A program made the position numbers and the translations under genes. The notes beneath the pieces were generated by a model. The model did not search any database. It was not told the DNA's origin and was given only the letters and a program-made list of their open reading frames with translations. A stretch of DNA of 64,000 nucleotides, from positions 1,240,001-1,304,000 of the forward strand of contig NZ_CP079946.1 of the NCBI RefSeq assembly GCF_019968905.1, given 5' to 3'. Origin of the DNA: Corallococcus sp. EGB. Its GTDB lineage: Bacteria; Myxococcota; Myxococcia; Myxococcales; Myxococcaceae. Of this stretch, positions 15,602 to 24,675 are shown one piece after another (the stretch's first letter is position 1; every line of letters begins with the position of its first letter).

Positions 15602-17716
15602 TCAGGCCGGGACGCGGGTGTTGTCCTGGCGGTCCCAGTGCCGGTGCTTCGCGAGCGACTGCGCGAACGCGGTGGCCAGCGCCGCCCCCGCACCCGCCTT
15701 GGAGCCCGCGACGACGCCGGGCGCGGCCGGGTCGATTTCACAGGCCTTGAGCACGTCCTCCGCGTCCTTGGACGCGCCCACCGTCTTGCAGTGCAGGTAG
15801 GCCTCCTGCACGAAGTGGCGCGACTCGCCGTCCTTCTTCAGCGTCTCCACGCTCTTGGCGCCGCCGGGGATGAAGACGCCGTCGTACTCCACGGAGGCGG
15901 TGGTCATGGCGCTCTTGTCCACCGGCACGTCCTTGCCGTTGGACGCCTTCACCGAGCCCAGGCGCCTGGCGATGACCGTCAGTCGCGCGCCCTGCGCCTC
16001 CAGCTCCTTGCGCAGCGCCATCAGTTCGTCCGCGTCCACGCCGTCCGCGACGAGCACGCCCACCTTGCGGGTCTTGATGGAGGGCTTCATGGCCATCTTC
16101 ATCGCCTCCATGCTCAGGGCCTTGGACGCGGGTGGGCCCTTGGGCGTGACGGGCGTGGCCTTGGGGGCGGGAAGGCCCAGCCCTTCCGCCACGGCGGAGA
16201 CGAGCAGCGCGTCGATCTTCGCGAAGTGCTCCAGCATGCGCTCCTGGATGGCCTTCGTCTCCACCTTGCCCAGTTCGAAGCGGCACGCGTCGATGAGGTG
16301 CTGCTGCTCCGGCTCGGAGAGGCTGCGGAAGAAGAGCGCCGCCTGGCTGTAGTGGTCGTTGAAGGAGGCGGAGCGCTCGCGGACCTTCTTCCCGTCCACC
16401 TGCTCCGGGTAATGCACGTAGCCGCCCTGCTTCTGGGAGGCGAGGAACGGGCAGCCGCCGCCCAGCGAGTTGGGGAAGTAGTTGGCGCGGCCTACGTTGC
16501 TCGTGTGTCGGCTGAAGCCGTCCTGCTGGTGGTTGTGCACCGGCGCCACCGGGCGGTTGATGGGGATCTCCGCGAAGTTCGGGCCGCCCAGGCGCGTCAG
16601 CTGCGTGTCCAGGTACGAGAAGAGGCGCGCCTGCATCAGCGGGTCGTCCGTGAAGTCGATGCCCGGCACGACGTTGGCCACGCAGAAGGCGACCTGCTCC
16701 GTCTCAGAGAAGAAGTTCGTCGGGTTGCGGTTGAGCGTGAGCTTGCCCACCGGCTGCACCGGGACGACCTCTTCCGGGATGAGCTTGGTGGCGTCCAGCA
16801 GGTCCACGCCCAGCGCCTGCGCGTCCTTCTCCTCCAGGATTTGGATGCCCAGCTCGTACTCGGGGAAGTCGCCCTGCTCGATGGCCTCGAAGAGGTCGCG
16901 GCGGTGGAAGTCCGGGTCCTTGCCCCCCAGCTTCTGGGCCTCGTCCCAGACGAGCGAGTGCGTACCCAACAGCGGCTTCCAGTGGAACTTCACGAAGCGC
17001 GCGGTGTTCTTTTCGTCCACGAAGCGGAAGGTGTGGACGCCGAAGCCCTGCATCATCCGGAAGCTGCGCGGGATGGCGCGGTCGGACATGATCCACATGA
17101 TCATGTGCAGGGTCTCCGGGACGAGCGACACGAAGTCCCAGAAGGAGTCATGCGCCGTCTGCGCCTGGGGAATCTCGTGGTGGGGCTCCGGCTTGGCGGC
17201 GTGGATGATGTCGGGGAACTTGATGCCGTCCTGGATGAAGAAGACGGGGATGTTGTTGCCCACGAGGTCGAAGTTGCCTTCCTCCGTGTAGAACTTCACC
17301 GCGAAGCCGCGCACGTCGCGCGCGGTGTCCGCGGAGCCTCGCGAGCCCGCGACGGTGGAGAAGCGCACGAAGACGGGCGTCTTCTTGGACGGGTCCTGGA
17401 GGAACTTCGCGCGGGTGTACTTGGCGAGGGACTCGTACACCTGGAAGTAGCCATGGGCGCCCGCGCCGCGCGCGTGGACGACGCGCTCGGGGATGCGCTC
17501 ATGGTCGAAGCGGGTGATCTTCTCACGGAAGTGGAAGTCCTCCAGGAGCGTGGGGCCGCGAGCGCCGACCTTGAGCGAGTCATCGGTGTGCTCGACGCGG
17601 ATGCCCTGGTCCGTGGTGAGGAAGTTGCCCGTGGGCTCCGAGCGGTCCCGCGCGAGCTGCTGGTCCTTGCTGTTCTCATCCACATGCACTGCGTCCGGCT
17701 GCTTCTGTGAGGTCAC
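15602..17716 (-). CDS. katE: large-subunit catalase with C-terminal GATase1-like domain (HPII/KatE type)
   Basis: Decomposes hydrogen peroxide; cytoplasmic clade 2 catalase of 704 residues. The catalytic His81 lies in RVVHARGAGAHGYF, the active-site Asn near 154 in LVGNNIPVFF, and the haem Tyr in RLFSYLDTQL. Residues about 555-704 form the class I glutamine-amidotransferase-like domain seen only in large catalases (KVGVLVADGVDADEL, VFIPGGAKS). The start is GTG 17716, chosen because AAGGAGGTGG lies immediately upstream. The length is slightly below that of E. coli HPII. It is a single gene on its own promoter. Stationary-phase or oxidative-stress control is family knowledge, not visible here. 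Confidence 0.96.
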   Translation of the reverse strand: MTSQKQPDAVHVDENSKDQQLARDRSEPTGNFLTTDQGIRVEHTDDSLKVGARGPTLLEDFHFREKITRFDHERIPERVVHARGAGAHGYFQVYESLAKYTRAKFLQDPSKKTPVFVRFSTVAGSRGSADTARDVRGFAVKFYTEEGNFDLVGNNIPVFFIQDGIKFPDIIHAAKPEPHHEIPQAQTAHDSFWDFVSLVPETLHMIMWIMSDRAIPRSFRMMQGFGVHTFRFVDEKNTARFVKFHWKPLLGTHSLVWDEAQKLGGKDPDFHRRDLFEAIEQGDFPEYELGIQILEEKDAQALGVDLLDATKLIPEEVVPVQPVGKLTLNRNPTNFFSETEQVAFCVANVVPGIDFTDDPLMQARLFSYLDTQLTRLGGPNFAEIPINRPVAPVHNHQQDGFSRHTSNVGRANYFPNSLGGGCPFLASQKQGGYVHYPEQVDGKKVRERSASFNDHYSQAALFFRSLSEPEQQHLIDACRFELGKVETKAIQERMLEHFAKIDALLVSAVAEGLGLPAPKATPVTPKGPPASKALSMEAMKMAMKPSIKTRKVGVLVADGVDADELMALRKELEAQGARLTVIARRLGSVKASNGKDVPVDKSAMTTASVEYDGVFIPGGAKSVETLKKDGESRHFVQEAYLHCKTVGASKDAEDVLKACEIDPAAPGVVAGSKAGAGAALATAFAQSLAKHRHWDRQDNTRVPA

Positions 17717-18047
17717 CGCGCCACCTCCTTCAAGGGGGCGCGCAGGGTGCCGGACGCGGTGGAGGCCGCACGCCTTACGTGGCGTGTCTGGGAGGTGCAG
17801 GACGCAAGGCGGCGGCTGTGTCCGGTGGCGTTCGTTCGCGGCGTTGGCCAGCGAGCGTCAGGCGTCCTTCACGTCCAACACCTTCGATGCGGTGGCGCTG
17901 GACCTCGCGTTCACCTGAGGGCGTCGGCGAGCGATTGATGGGACCTCCAGGGTCCAGGAGGAACCGTCCGCCCTGGAACGTCAGACGGGCGTGCTACCTC
18001 TCGCCGTCATGGATAGAGTGATGGGCGGCGAGGACTGGAGGGAATCC
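17717..18047. other. 331-bp divergent intergenic region
   Basis: The region lies between the catalase and Uma2 starts. It contains the catalase ribosome-binding site (17721-17730) and a short imperfect inverted repeat GGACC-TCCAG-GGTCC near 17941-17955. A 17-codon stretch ending at the TGA at 17916-17918 reads SFTSNTFDAVALDLAFT, reminiscent of a Uma2-type C-terminus, but nothing upstream of it is gene-like. I see no RNA gene. Confidence 0.35.
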
Positions 18048-18605
18048 ATGGGAAAGAAACCCGCGACCTACGCGGACCTGGAGGCACTCCCGGAGGGGGT
18101 CGTGGGGGAGATTGTCGCGGGGGAGCTGTATGCAAGTCCGCGGCCGGCATTCCCCCACCTCACGGCGGCTTCGTTCCTGATGGCGCTCCTGGGCAATCCC
18201 TTTGTCTTCGGACTGGGAGGCCCGGGAGGCTGGTACATCGTGGTCGAGCCCGAACTCCGGATGGGGGACGATGTCCTCGTTCCGGACCTGGCCGGCTGGC
18301 GGCGCGAGCGACTCCCGAAGGCGCCGAGGGGCGCGGCCCTTGCCCTTCCACCAGACTGGGTCTGCGAGGTGCTCTCTCCCTCGACGCGGCTCCTGGACCG
18401 CGAAGTGAAGCTGCCGGTGTTCGCGCGCGAAGGGGTGGGGCATGTCTGGTTCATCGACCCGGTCCTTCGCACCCTGGAGGTGTTCCGGTGGGAGGCGGGG
18501 CAGTACGTGCACCTGGCGACCCACTCGGGAGCTGGGCCTGTGTTCGCTGAACCCTTCGAGGCCGTGGCCTTGAAGCTCGGCGCGCTCTGGGACGAATGGG
18601 GCTGA
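18048..18605 (+). CDS. Uma2-family (DUF820) PD-(D/E)XK endonuclease-fold protein
   Basis: A 185-residue Uma2 protein. It starts MGKKPATYADLEALPEG, the typical N-terminus of the family, with GGAGGG 5 nt upstream of the ATG at 18048. The nuclease core shows the acidic/Lys signature: YIVVEPELRMG, LVPDLAGWRRERLP and WVCEVLSPSTRLLDREVK, ending in HVWFIDP. Uma2 proteins are abundant in cyanobacteria and myxobacteria and are often associated with mobile DNA, but no mobile element is visible here. It stands alone, convergent with the hydrolase gene. The biological substrate is unknown. Confidence 0.9.
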   Translation: MGKKPATYADLEALPEGVVGEIVAGELYASPRPAFPHLTAASFLMALLGNPFVFGLGGPGGWYIVVEPELRMGDDVLVPDLAGWRRERLPKAPRGAALALPPDWVCEVLSPSTRLLDREVKLPVFAREGVGHVWFIDPVLRTLEVFRWEAGQYVHLATHSGAGPVFAEPFEAVALKLGALWDEWG

Positions 18606-18615
18606 GTGCCGCGCC

Positions 18616-18655
18616 CGCTCGCGTTCGCCGTTGGCGGCGGGCTGCCGGGCGAGCG
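18616..18655 (+). terminator. possible hairpin terminator after the Uma2 gene
   Basis: CGCTCGC (18616-18622) pairs with GCGAGCG (18649-18655), with further G/C pairing inside the loop, 11 nt after the Uma2 stop. No T-tract follows, so it is at best a weak or factor-assisted terminator. Confidence 0.3.
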
Positions 18656-18728
18656 CGGATTCAGGTGCGCACGGGTCCAAGGCGCGCGAGTCTTGCACCC
18701 ATGCGGCTGGGCAGCCCCCCGGAGCTCG

Positions 18729-19847
18729 TCAAGCTGGTGCTGACTTCGTGAGGAACGCGTCCAGCGCGGCGTTCACCGCGTCCGGATGATCCAGTTGGAT
18801 CCAGTGGCTGGCGCCCTCCACCACCTGGTGCGCCACGCCTTCTCCCAGCCGGTGGAGGCTGCGGGGCAGGTCGTTGTCCGGCGCGACGAGCGAGAACTTC
18901 GGCCCCGGGTAGCGCGCGAGCGCGGCCTTCAGGTCGAAGCCCAGTCTGGAGCGCTGCACGGCCGTGACGGCGGACAGCGGCGTGGCGTCCAGGTCCGCCA
19001 GGAGCCGGTCTCGCACGTCCGCGCGCGACCCCGCCATCTCCGCCCAGTCCTTCCGCATCGCCTGCGCCACGTCGGGGGCATCCAGTGAAGCGAGGTACGC
19101 GGTCATGTGCTCCTCGGAGTACTGGCGCGCGTCCGTGAGCGGATCCACCAGGAACAGGCCCGCCACCTGCCGGGGATTCTCTCCCGCGTACGCCAGCGTC
19201 ACGCCTCCGCCGATGCTGTGCCCCACCAGCACGAAGCGGCGCAGCCCCAGCGCCCGCACGACGGCGGCGATGTCCGTCGCGAGCGCCTCCAGCGTGTAGT
19301 CCTCCGGATCCGGAGCGGCCGAGCCCCCGTGCCCGCGCAGCTCCATCGCGATGCCCCGGCGGCCCGTCCGGGCCAGGTGCTCCAGCTGCGCCTGCCAGTG
19401 GGACGCGTTGCCCGCGACCCCATGCACGAAGACGACGGGCAGCGCATTGCCTCCGCCTCCGGTGTCCACCAGCCGCAGGTCGCCCGCGGGCCCCGCCACG
19501 CGGAAGTCGTCGAAGCGGACGCGGTGGGGCTGGAAGGCCTGGCCTTCCGCGAAGGGGACCTCGTAGTGGGTGACGTGCAGGTCCCGGTCGATGAGGTAGC
19601 GGTCGTCCTCCGGGAAGAAGATGGCGCGCTCCGGCGCGTCCCCCGCGAAGCGCTTCACCGCGTCCATGGACTCCCAGAGGGTGACGAGGAGGAACTCCGC
19701 GCGCCCGTCCGCCACCTTGCGCAGGCAGTACGCGGCCAGGTTGCCCGGCGTGCGCCGGTAGTGCGTGAGGCCCGTCTGGTGGAGATACGCGAGGTACGCG
19801 TCCGCGTCCTCCGCCTTCGTTACTCCGCGCCAGGTGCGTGCGAGCAT
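18729..19847 (-). CDS. fusion of a monooxygenase-like (ABM-type) N-domain and an alpha/beta hydrolase
   Basis: Product of 372 residues. The first 100 or so residues (MLARTWRGVTKAEDADAYLAYL, then FLLVTLWESMDAVKRFAG) resemble dimeric alpha/beta-barrel antibiotic-biosynthesis-monooxygenase or heme-degrading folds. Residues from about 125 are a standard alpha/beta hydrolase with the HGVAG oxyanion motif, nucleophile elbow GHSIGG and catalytic His in EGASHWIQLDHPD near the end. GAGG 8 nt before the ATG at 19847 supports the start; longer frames upstream lack support. Cytoplasmic. The fused N-domain is unusual for a generic hydrolase. Substrate unknown. Confidence 0.85.
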   Translation of the reverse strand: MLARTWRGVTKAEDADAYLAYLHQTGLTHYRRTPGNLAAYCLRKVADGRAEFLLVTLWESMDAVKRFAGDAPERAIFFPEDDRYLIDRDLHVTHYEVPFAEGQAFQPHRVRFDDFRVAGPAGDLRLVDTGGGGNALPVVFVHGVAGNASHWQAQLEHLARTGRRGIAMELRGHGGSAAPDPEDYTLEALATDIAAVVRALGLRRFVLVGHSIGGGVTLAYAGENPRQVAGLFLVDPLTDARQYSEEHMTAYLASLDAPDVAQAMRKDWAEMAGSRADVRDRLLADLDATPLSAVTAVQRSRLGFDLKAALARYPGPKFSLVAPDNDLPRSLHRLGEGVAHQVVEGASHWIQLDHPDAVNAALDAFLTKSAPA

Positions 19848-19983
19848 TCCAGGTTCCTCGTGCAGGAAGAGGGGGAGCCCCGCATGTAGCGCGCCGGGTG
19901 GGGCAGGGGCCACCCCGCCGTGGTCCGCGCGTGGGCAGACGACACTTGGCTTGGGGGCGTGCGTCACCGACGATGTCGCGCAC

Positions 19984-22377
19984 GTGGACGCGAACCCTGG
20001 CGCACCGACTCCCGCGACGGACTCCCTGCCGGTGGACGAGGCCCGGCCCGGCTGGCGCGGGATGCTCGGGGGCCTGTCGCTGGTGCTGCCCGCGCTCTTC
20101 TTCTTCCGGGCGACGTTCACGCGCGACGTCTTCCTGGCGGGCGACACGCTGCGAGCCTTCTATCCGATGCGGGCCTACTGGGCCTCGCGCGTGTCTCGTG
20201 GCGAGTTCCCCGACTGGTTCCCCTACGACGGCTTCGGGCAGTCCTTCCCCGCCATCTTCATCTCCGGCGTGTTCCACCCCACGGCGCTCCTGCACCTGGT
20301 GCTGCCTCTGGGCGTGGCGGTGAAGCTCACGGTGCTGCTGTGCTTCCCCGTGGCGCTGCTGGGCACGGCCGCGCTCCTGCGCGAGTGGGGCGTCCCTCGC
20401 GCGGGCGCGCTGTTCGGGGCGCTGACGTTCACCTTCAGCGGCTACCTGGTCTGCATCACGAACAACCCCACGTACCTGCTGGCCGCGAGCACCGTGCCCG
20501 CCGCGCTGTGGGGCGTGCTGCGCTTCGTGCGGCGTCCCTCGGCCGCGCGGCTGGCGGTGGGCGGTGGCCTGCTGGCGCTGGTCGCGTTCGGCGGGGATGC
20601 GCAGGCGTTCGCCGTCACCCAGGCGTTGGGCATCCTGGTGGCGTTGACGGAGCCCGTGACCGCGACGGGGACATGGGCCCGGCGCGTGGGCGCGTGTCTG
20701 TTGCTGGTGCTCACCGGCGGGCTGCTGGCCGCGCCGCAGCTGCTCCCCGCCGCGGGGCTGGTGATGACGGGCGAGCCCGGTGCCCGGTCGCTTGTGGAAG
20801 CGCAGTACTTCTCGCTGCACCCGCTGCGGGTGGGAGAGCTGGTGCTGGGCCCGTTCCTGACGGAGCCGGTCGGGGTGCGCGGCATCCCGGAGATGGTGGT
20901 GCGCAAGCTCATCCGCGTGGGCGGCTTCACGCGCGCGTGGGTGGACTCGCTCTACGTGGGGACGCCCGCGTGCGTGCTGGCGCTGGCGGGCCTGGGGGCA
21001 TCGTGGCGCCAGCGGCGCACCTGGGTGTTCGTGGCCGGGTGGCTGCTGCTGCTGGCGCTGGTGCTGGGGGCGTCGCTGCCCGTGTACGGCTGGGTGTACC
21101 GGCTGCTGCCGCTGTGGCGGCCCTTCCGCTACCCGGAGAAGCTGGGGTCCTTCCTGGTGCTGGGGCTCGCGGTGGGCGCGGGCCTGGGCTGGCGGCGCTG
21201 TCTGGGGCCGGGTGGGGCGCCGCGCGCGGTCATCCTCTCGGGCATCGGTGTGGCGGCCCTGTGCGCGGCGGTCGCGCTGGGCGAGGCGGTGGGCGGGCTG
21301 TGGACGCGGGGCTGGGTGTCGCCGCACTGGCCGGATGCGCCCGCGGCGGCCGTCGAGGGCCTGTCGGACAACGTGGTGCGCATGGGGGCCATGGCGGCGG
21401 GGCTGGCGCTCCTGTGCGCGGTCCTGGCGTGGCGGCCCCGGTTGGGCGTGGGCCTGGTGGTGCTGCAAGGCGCGGCGCTCTTCCTGGAGAACGGGCCGCT
21501 CTACCAGGTGTCCCCGGCGGAGATGTTGGAGACGCCGCCTCCGTTCGCGGAGCGGATCCGCGCGTCCGCGCCGCCGGAGGAGCCGGTGCGGGTGAACACG
21601 GTGGTGAAGGGCTACTGGGCGCCGCCCCTGCCCGGCTACGACTTCAAGGACCGGTTGAGCCTGGGGCAGGTGGCGGTGCTGGCGCCGGACACGTCGGTGT
21701 TCTGGGACATCGAGAGCGCGCAAGGCTACCTGCCGGGACGGAGCTCGCGCGTGCTGCGGTTGATGGGTGATGCGAAGCGCTGGAACTTCGAGCTGGCGCC
21801 GCGCCTGTCCACTCCGTTCACGGTGACGCGCACGCAGGAGCTGGCCGAAGGGCCGCCTCCGGGAGCGCGGGTATTGGCACAGGAGCCGCTCTTCGGGACG
21901 ACGCTGCTGGCGCACCCCGGCGCGCCCGCGCGGATCCACCTGGCGCGCCCCGAGTGCGTGGCGACGTTCGATGACGCCCTGACGCGGATGACGGCGCCCG
22001 AGCCCATGGCGTCCGGGGCCGTCCTCGTGGAGTGCGCGGCGCCGCTGCCGGTGGAGGACGCGTCCGGCACGGGCACAGTGCAAGTGACGCGCGAGTCGCC
22101 GGAGCACTTCGCGGTGGAGGTGGAGGCTCCAGCGCCGTCGGTGCTGGTGATCAACGACGCATACCAACCCGGCTGGACCGCGACGCTGGACGGCGCGCCC
22201 GTGTCCATCCTCGCCGCCAACGTGGCCGTGCGCGCGGTGCCGGTGCCGGCGGGACGCCACACGGTGGTGATGCGCTACCGGACGCCGGGGCTCGTCCCCG
22301 GGCTGTGCCTGGGCGCGCTCACGCTGGGCGCGCTGGGCGCCGCGATGGCCGTGTCGCGGCGCCGTGCCCGGAGCTGA
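19984..22377 (+). CDS. YfhO-family multi-pass membrane protein
   Basis: Large polytopic membrane protein, about 797 residues from GTG 19984 (start uncertain; ATG 20062 gives 771). It has at least ten hydrophobic helices up to about residue 520, then a soluble C-terminal beta-rich domain ending in the YfhO signature region INDAYQPGWTATLDG and VPVPAGRHTVVMRY, followed by a last helix. After the first helix comes LAGDTLRAFYPMRAYW. YfhO proteins are glycosyltransferase-C-like membrane proteins linked in Gram-positives to lipoteichoic acid glycosylation; the myxobacterial role is unknown. It is divergent from the hydrolase gene and convergent with the lipoprotein gene. Confidence 0.85.
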   Translation: MDANPGAPTPATDSLPVDEARPGWRGMLGGLSLVLPALFFFRATFTRDVFLAGDTLRAFYPMRAYWASRVSRGEFPDWFPYDGFGQSFPAIFISGVFHPTALLHLVLPLGVAVKLTVLLCFPVALLGTAALLREWGVPRAGALFGALTFTFSGYLVCITNNPTYLLAASTVPAALWGVLRFVRRPSAARLAVGGGLLALVAFGGDAQAFAVTQALGILVALTEPVTATGTWARRVGACLLLVLTGGLLAAPQLLPAAGLVMTGEPGARSLVEAQYFSLHPLRVGELVLGPFLTEPVGVRGIPEMVVRKLIRVGGFTRAWVDSLYVGTPACVLALAGLGASWRQRRTWVFVAGWLLLLALVLGASLPVYGWVYRLLPLWRPFRYPEKLGSFLVLGLAVGAGLGWRRCLGPGGAPRAVILSGIGVAALCAAVALGEAVGGLWTRGWVSPHWPDAPAAAVEGLSDNVVRMGAMAAGLALLCAVLAWRPRLGVGLVVLQGAALFLENGPLYQVSPAEMLETPPPFAERIRASAPPEEPVRVNTVVKGYWAPPLPGYDFKDRLSLGQVAVLAPDTSVFWDIESAQGYLPGRSSRVLRLMGDAKRWNFELAPRLSTPFTVTRTQELAEGPPPGARVLAQEPLFGTTLLAHPGAPARIHLARPECVATFDDALTRMTAPEPMASGAVLVECAAPLPVEDASGTGTVQVTRESPEHFAVEVEAPAPSVLVINDAYQPGWTATLDGAPVSILAANVAVRAVPVPAGRHTVVMRYRTPGLVPGLCLGALTLGALGAAMAVSRRRARS

Positions 22378-22384
22378 CCGGGGC

Positions 22385-23242
22385 TCAGCGCGGCGCGGGT
22401 GTCGCGGTGCTCGGGGCGCTGAACGCGGGCGGAGAGGCGGTCAGCGCTCCGACGGAGTACGTGCCGTCGTATCCGTCTGGATCCTCCGCGTTCTTCTGGA
22501 GGGTGATGCCCGGGGCCTGGACCTCCCCCCGGCCTCGCAGGGAATGCTGACCACAGGCGTCCGCCGTCATTCCACGGCAGATCCACGCGGAGCCTCCGGC
22601 GTTCACCATGTCGAGCGACACCAGGCCGGGCTCCGCTTCGAGCAGCCGGTGCGTCATGAACTGGAGCTTCTCGTCCCAGGGCGCGCCCACGTCACGGCGC
22701 GCGTGCAGGTTGCCCACGAGCACGATGAAGGTGTCCCCGCGCGCTTCGCTCCGCGCCTGACGGAGCTGTGCCGCCATCGTCTCGTCGCGGTCCTTGCCAC
22801 CCGCGTCGAACGCCACCACCCGGACCGGCAGCCCCGCGTGCTTCCATCCGCGCACGCGCTCCAGCAGCTGACGCATGGCCTGGCTGCTGCGGCCATCCTG
22901 CACCTCGCGCCGCCAGAAGGCGCTGTCGAGAGGGCCTTCGGCTTCCCCCGCGACGAACGCATCCAGGCTCGCCTGCTCCTCCACGGGCAGCTCCAGGGCC
23001 AACCGCACCGGCTGTCCCGCCGCCGCCGCGTGACATGCCAGCCGCCCCGCGAAGGCCGGCGCCTCCTGGGTGCCGTGGACCTCTCCCAGCACGACGAAGG
23101 CCGCGGGCTTGAGCACCGCCTCCATGCCGGGAATCACCGGACCGCAGTCCGCCTTCACGGGCGCCACGGGGGCTTCGCGCGTCGTCCGGCACCCGGTCAG
23201 CAGACAGGTGGCCAACAGCAGGGAGCTCAGGGATGGTCGCAT
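22385..23242 (-). CDS. ChaN/Tiki-like lipoprotein (haem-binding uptake superfamily)
   Basis: Exported lipoprotein of 285 residues with signal MRPSLSSLLLATCLLTGC (lipobox LTGC). The motif VLGEVHGTQEAPAF near residues 50-65 and FIVLVGNLHARRD near 175 are characteristic of the Tiki/TraB/ChaN fold, whose conserved Glu and His residues coordinate metal or haem. GGAGG about 10 nt upstream fixes the start at 23242. ChaN-like proteins are linked to haem or iron handling and some Tiki members are proteases; the specific activity cannot be told from sequence. A terminator-like hairpin separates it from the upstream membrane protein gene. Confidence 0.78.
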   Translation of the reverse strand: MRPSLSSLLLATCLLTGCRTTREAPVAPVKADCGPVIPGMEAVLKPAAFVVLGEVHGTQEAPAFAGRLACHAAAAGQPVRLALELPVEEQASLDAFVAGEAEGPLDSAFWRREVQDGRSSQAMRQLLERVRGWKHAGLPVRVVAFDAGGKDRDETMAAQLRQARSEARGDTFIVLVGNLHARRDVGAPWDEKLQFMTHRLLEAEPGLVSLDMVNAGGSAWICRGMTADACGQHSLRGRGEVQAPGITLQKNAEDPDGYDGTYSVGALTASPPAFSAPSTATPAPR

Positions 23243-23301
23243 GGACGTGAAGCCTCCGGAGAAAAGGGGAAGCCGCAGTCTCCCGCAGCCCCGCACGCCT
23301 G

Positions 23302-23338
23302 AAAACACGACGGCCCGCCCCGGAAGACGGAGCGGGCC
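23302..23338 (-). terminator. intrinsic terminator after the membrane-protein gene
   Basis: GGCCCGC (23312-23318) pairs with GCGGGCC (23332-23338). On the minus strand the stem is followed by GTCGTGTTTTC, a T-run at 23302-23305. It lies 41 nt past the stop of the 23379-24269 gene and upstream of the ChaN-like lipoprotein start. Confidence 0.7.
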
Positions 23339-23378
23339 GGTTCCTGCCTCGCGCGTCGGCTCGACGCGACGGGCCGTG

Positions 23379-24269
23379 TCAGGCGGTGGGGACGACGACG
23401 CTCGGGCTCTCCCGGCGCTGGGCCGACGTGAGCGCCGAGCGCTGCAACCACCCGGCGAGCCCCAGCATCGCGAGCCCCGAGGTGCGCAGCGTGCGCAGCA
23501 GCTCCACCGCCTCCGCGGGATTGCCGGGCAGCACCGGCGCCAGCCACTCGCGCGCGTCGTAGAAGAGCCACACCGCGCCGGAGATGCCCATGGCCCACCA
23601 CACCCAGGCGAGCCGCCCGCCGCGAAGCATGTACGCGACGCGGAGGATGGGCGCGACGAGCAGGATGGTCGTCATGTCCCCCAGGCTGGACGCCAGCGCG
23701 ATGACCGCCGTGCACGTGGCCGCGAAGTCCTCGCCCAGGTGCCTCACCGCCGCGATGAGCGCGGGCCCGCCCACCGCGAGCGCCGCCACCGCCGCCACCG
23801 CCCACAGGAGCGTCGCGCGCGGACTGGACGGCGGCTGGAGCCCGGACTGCTTGTAGGTGCGCGCCAGCAGCACCAGCGCGAACGTGGTGCTCACGTTCGC
23901 CAGCACCACCACGCCCATGCGCACGGGCAACAGCGGCGACTGCGCGAACGGCACGTCCGGCACCGCGTGCATCCAGTAGCTGCGCAGGGCCGTGCTGACG
24001 AGCGACAGGAGCGCGCCCACCGTCAGGAGGCCCCACACGCGGCGCAGGTAGTCCCCCGCGCCGAACGACTTCGCCGCCGCCGCCGTGCCCAGCACCGCGA
24101 GCAGGCCCACGGCCCAGCCCGCAACGTCGCCCACCATTGCCAGCTGACGCGCGTCCTGGAACGACGTGGCCACCGCGGTCAGGTGCACCAACTGGAGCAC
24201 CAGCACGGCGCCCAGCCAGGGCGCCACCTTCGCGAGCGCGCGACCCGAAGAGGGACGGGGGGCGTTCAT
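23379..24269 (-). CDS. multi-pass membrane protein of unknown function
   Basis: A 296-residue integral membrane protein with about eight hydrophobic helices (for example APWLGAVLVLQLVHLTAV, GWAVGLLAVLGTAAAA, LLWAVAAVAALAVGG, WVWWAMGISGAVWLFYD) and short charged loops. I do not recognise the family. The start codon overlaps the stop of the upstream 90-residue gene by 4 nt (ATGA), so the two are translationally coupled and probably act together. A terminator hairpin follows. It could be a sensor-type membrane domain without an output domain or a small transporter; neither is shown. Confidence 0.8.
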   Translation of the reverse strand: MNAPRPSSGRALAKVAPWLGAVLVLQLVHLTAVATSFQDARQLAMVGDVAGWAVGLLAVLGTAAAAKSFGAGDYLRRVWGLLTVGALLSLVSTALRSYWMHAVPDVPFAQSPLLPVRMGVVVLANVSTTFALVLLARTYKQSGLQPPSSPRATLLWAVAAVAALAVGGPALIAAVRHLGEDFAATCTAVIALASSLGDMTTILLVAPILRVAYMLRGGRLAWVWWAMGISGAVWLFYDAREWLAPVLPGNPAEAVELLRTLRTSGLAMLGLAGWLQRSALTSAQRRESPSVVVPTA

Positions 24270-24538
24270 CGCAGCTTCTCCATGGCCTTCGACAGCTCCG
24301 TGAGGGTGTTCGTCGTGCGCGCCGCGCCGATGAAGACGTTGAGCATGGGCTTGAGCCCCTCCAGCACCTGCGGCACGTCCTGCACGCCCACCTGTTCGGG
24401 TGGACGCTTGAGGGCCCGCAGCGCGGCGGTGTGGATGGCCATCTTCGCGGTGAAGTCACCCAGGAGTGGCTCCAGGTGATGCATCAGCACGTCATGCCAT
24501 CCAGGGGCGGATGAGGGGGAGGACGAGGGAGTCTGCAC
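24266..24538 (-). CDS. hypothetical helical protein coupled to the membrane protein gene
   Basis: Small cytoplasmic protein of 90 residues, rich in Leu, Ala, Met and Lys and predicted helical (WHDVLMHHLEPLLGDFTAK, then NTLTELSKAMEKLR). GGAGGTG immediately upstream of the ATG is a strong ribosome-binding site, preceded by an unusual run of nine G/C at 24549-24557. The stop overlaps the start of the next gene by 4 nt. The family is not recognised; the coupling suggests it is a soluble partner of the eight-helix membrane protein. Confidence 0.75.
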   Translation of the reverse strand: MQTPSSSPSSAPGWHDVLMHHLEPLLGDFTAKMAIHTAALRALKRPPEQVGVQDVPQVLEGLKPMLNVFIGAARTTNTLTELSKAMEKLR

Positions 24539-24675
24539 ATCACCTCCGCGGGGGGGGGAGACCCCCAGCGTAGGGACATTTTGAACCCGGTACGAGGGCT
24601 CGCCTGCTCTCGGACCCGCACAAAATGCCCGGGCGGGGCCGATTTCGTCGTGAACCCTGGAAAACAGTGTCCGCT

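Noticed and set aside
17868-17918. Remnant of a second Uma2 gene (SFTSNTFDAVALDLAFT)
   Set aside because: Only 17 codons look gene-like and the upstream sequence in that frame has no Uma2 motifs; too short to support a pseudogene call.
18661-22260. Very long open frame (about 1200 codons) on the minus strand opposite the YfhO-type gene
   Set aside because: It is antisense to a membrane protein gene with a clear family match. Its translation is Arg/Pro/His-rich low complexity, typical of shadow frames in high-GC DNA, and it also overlaps the hydrolase gene.
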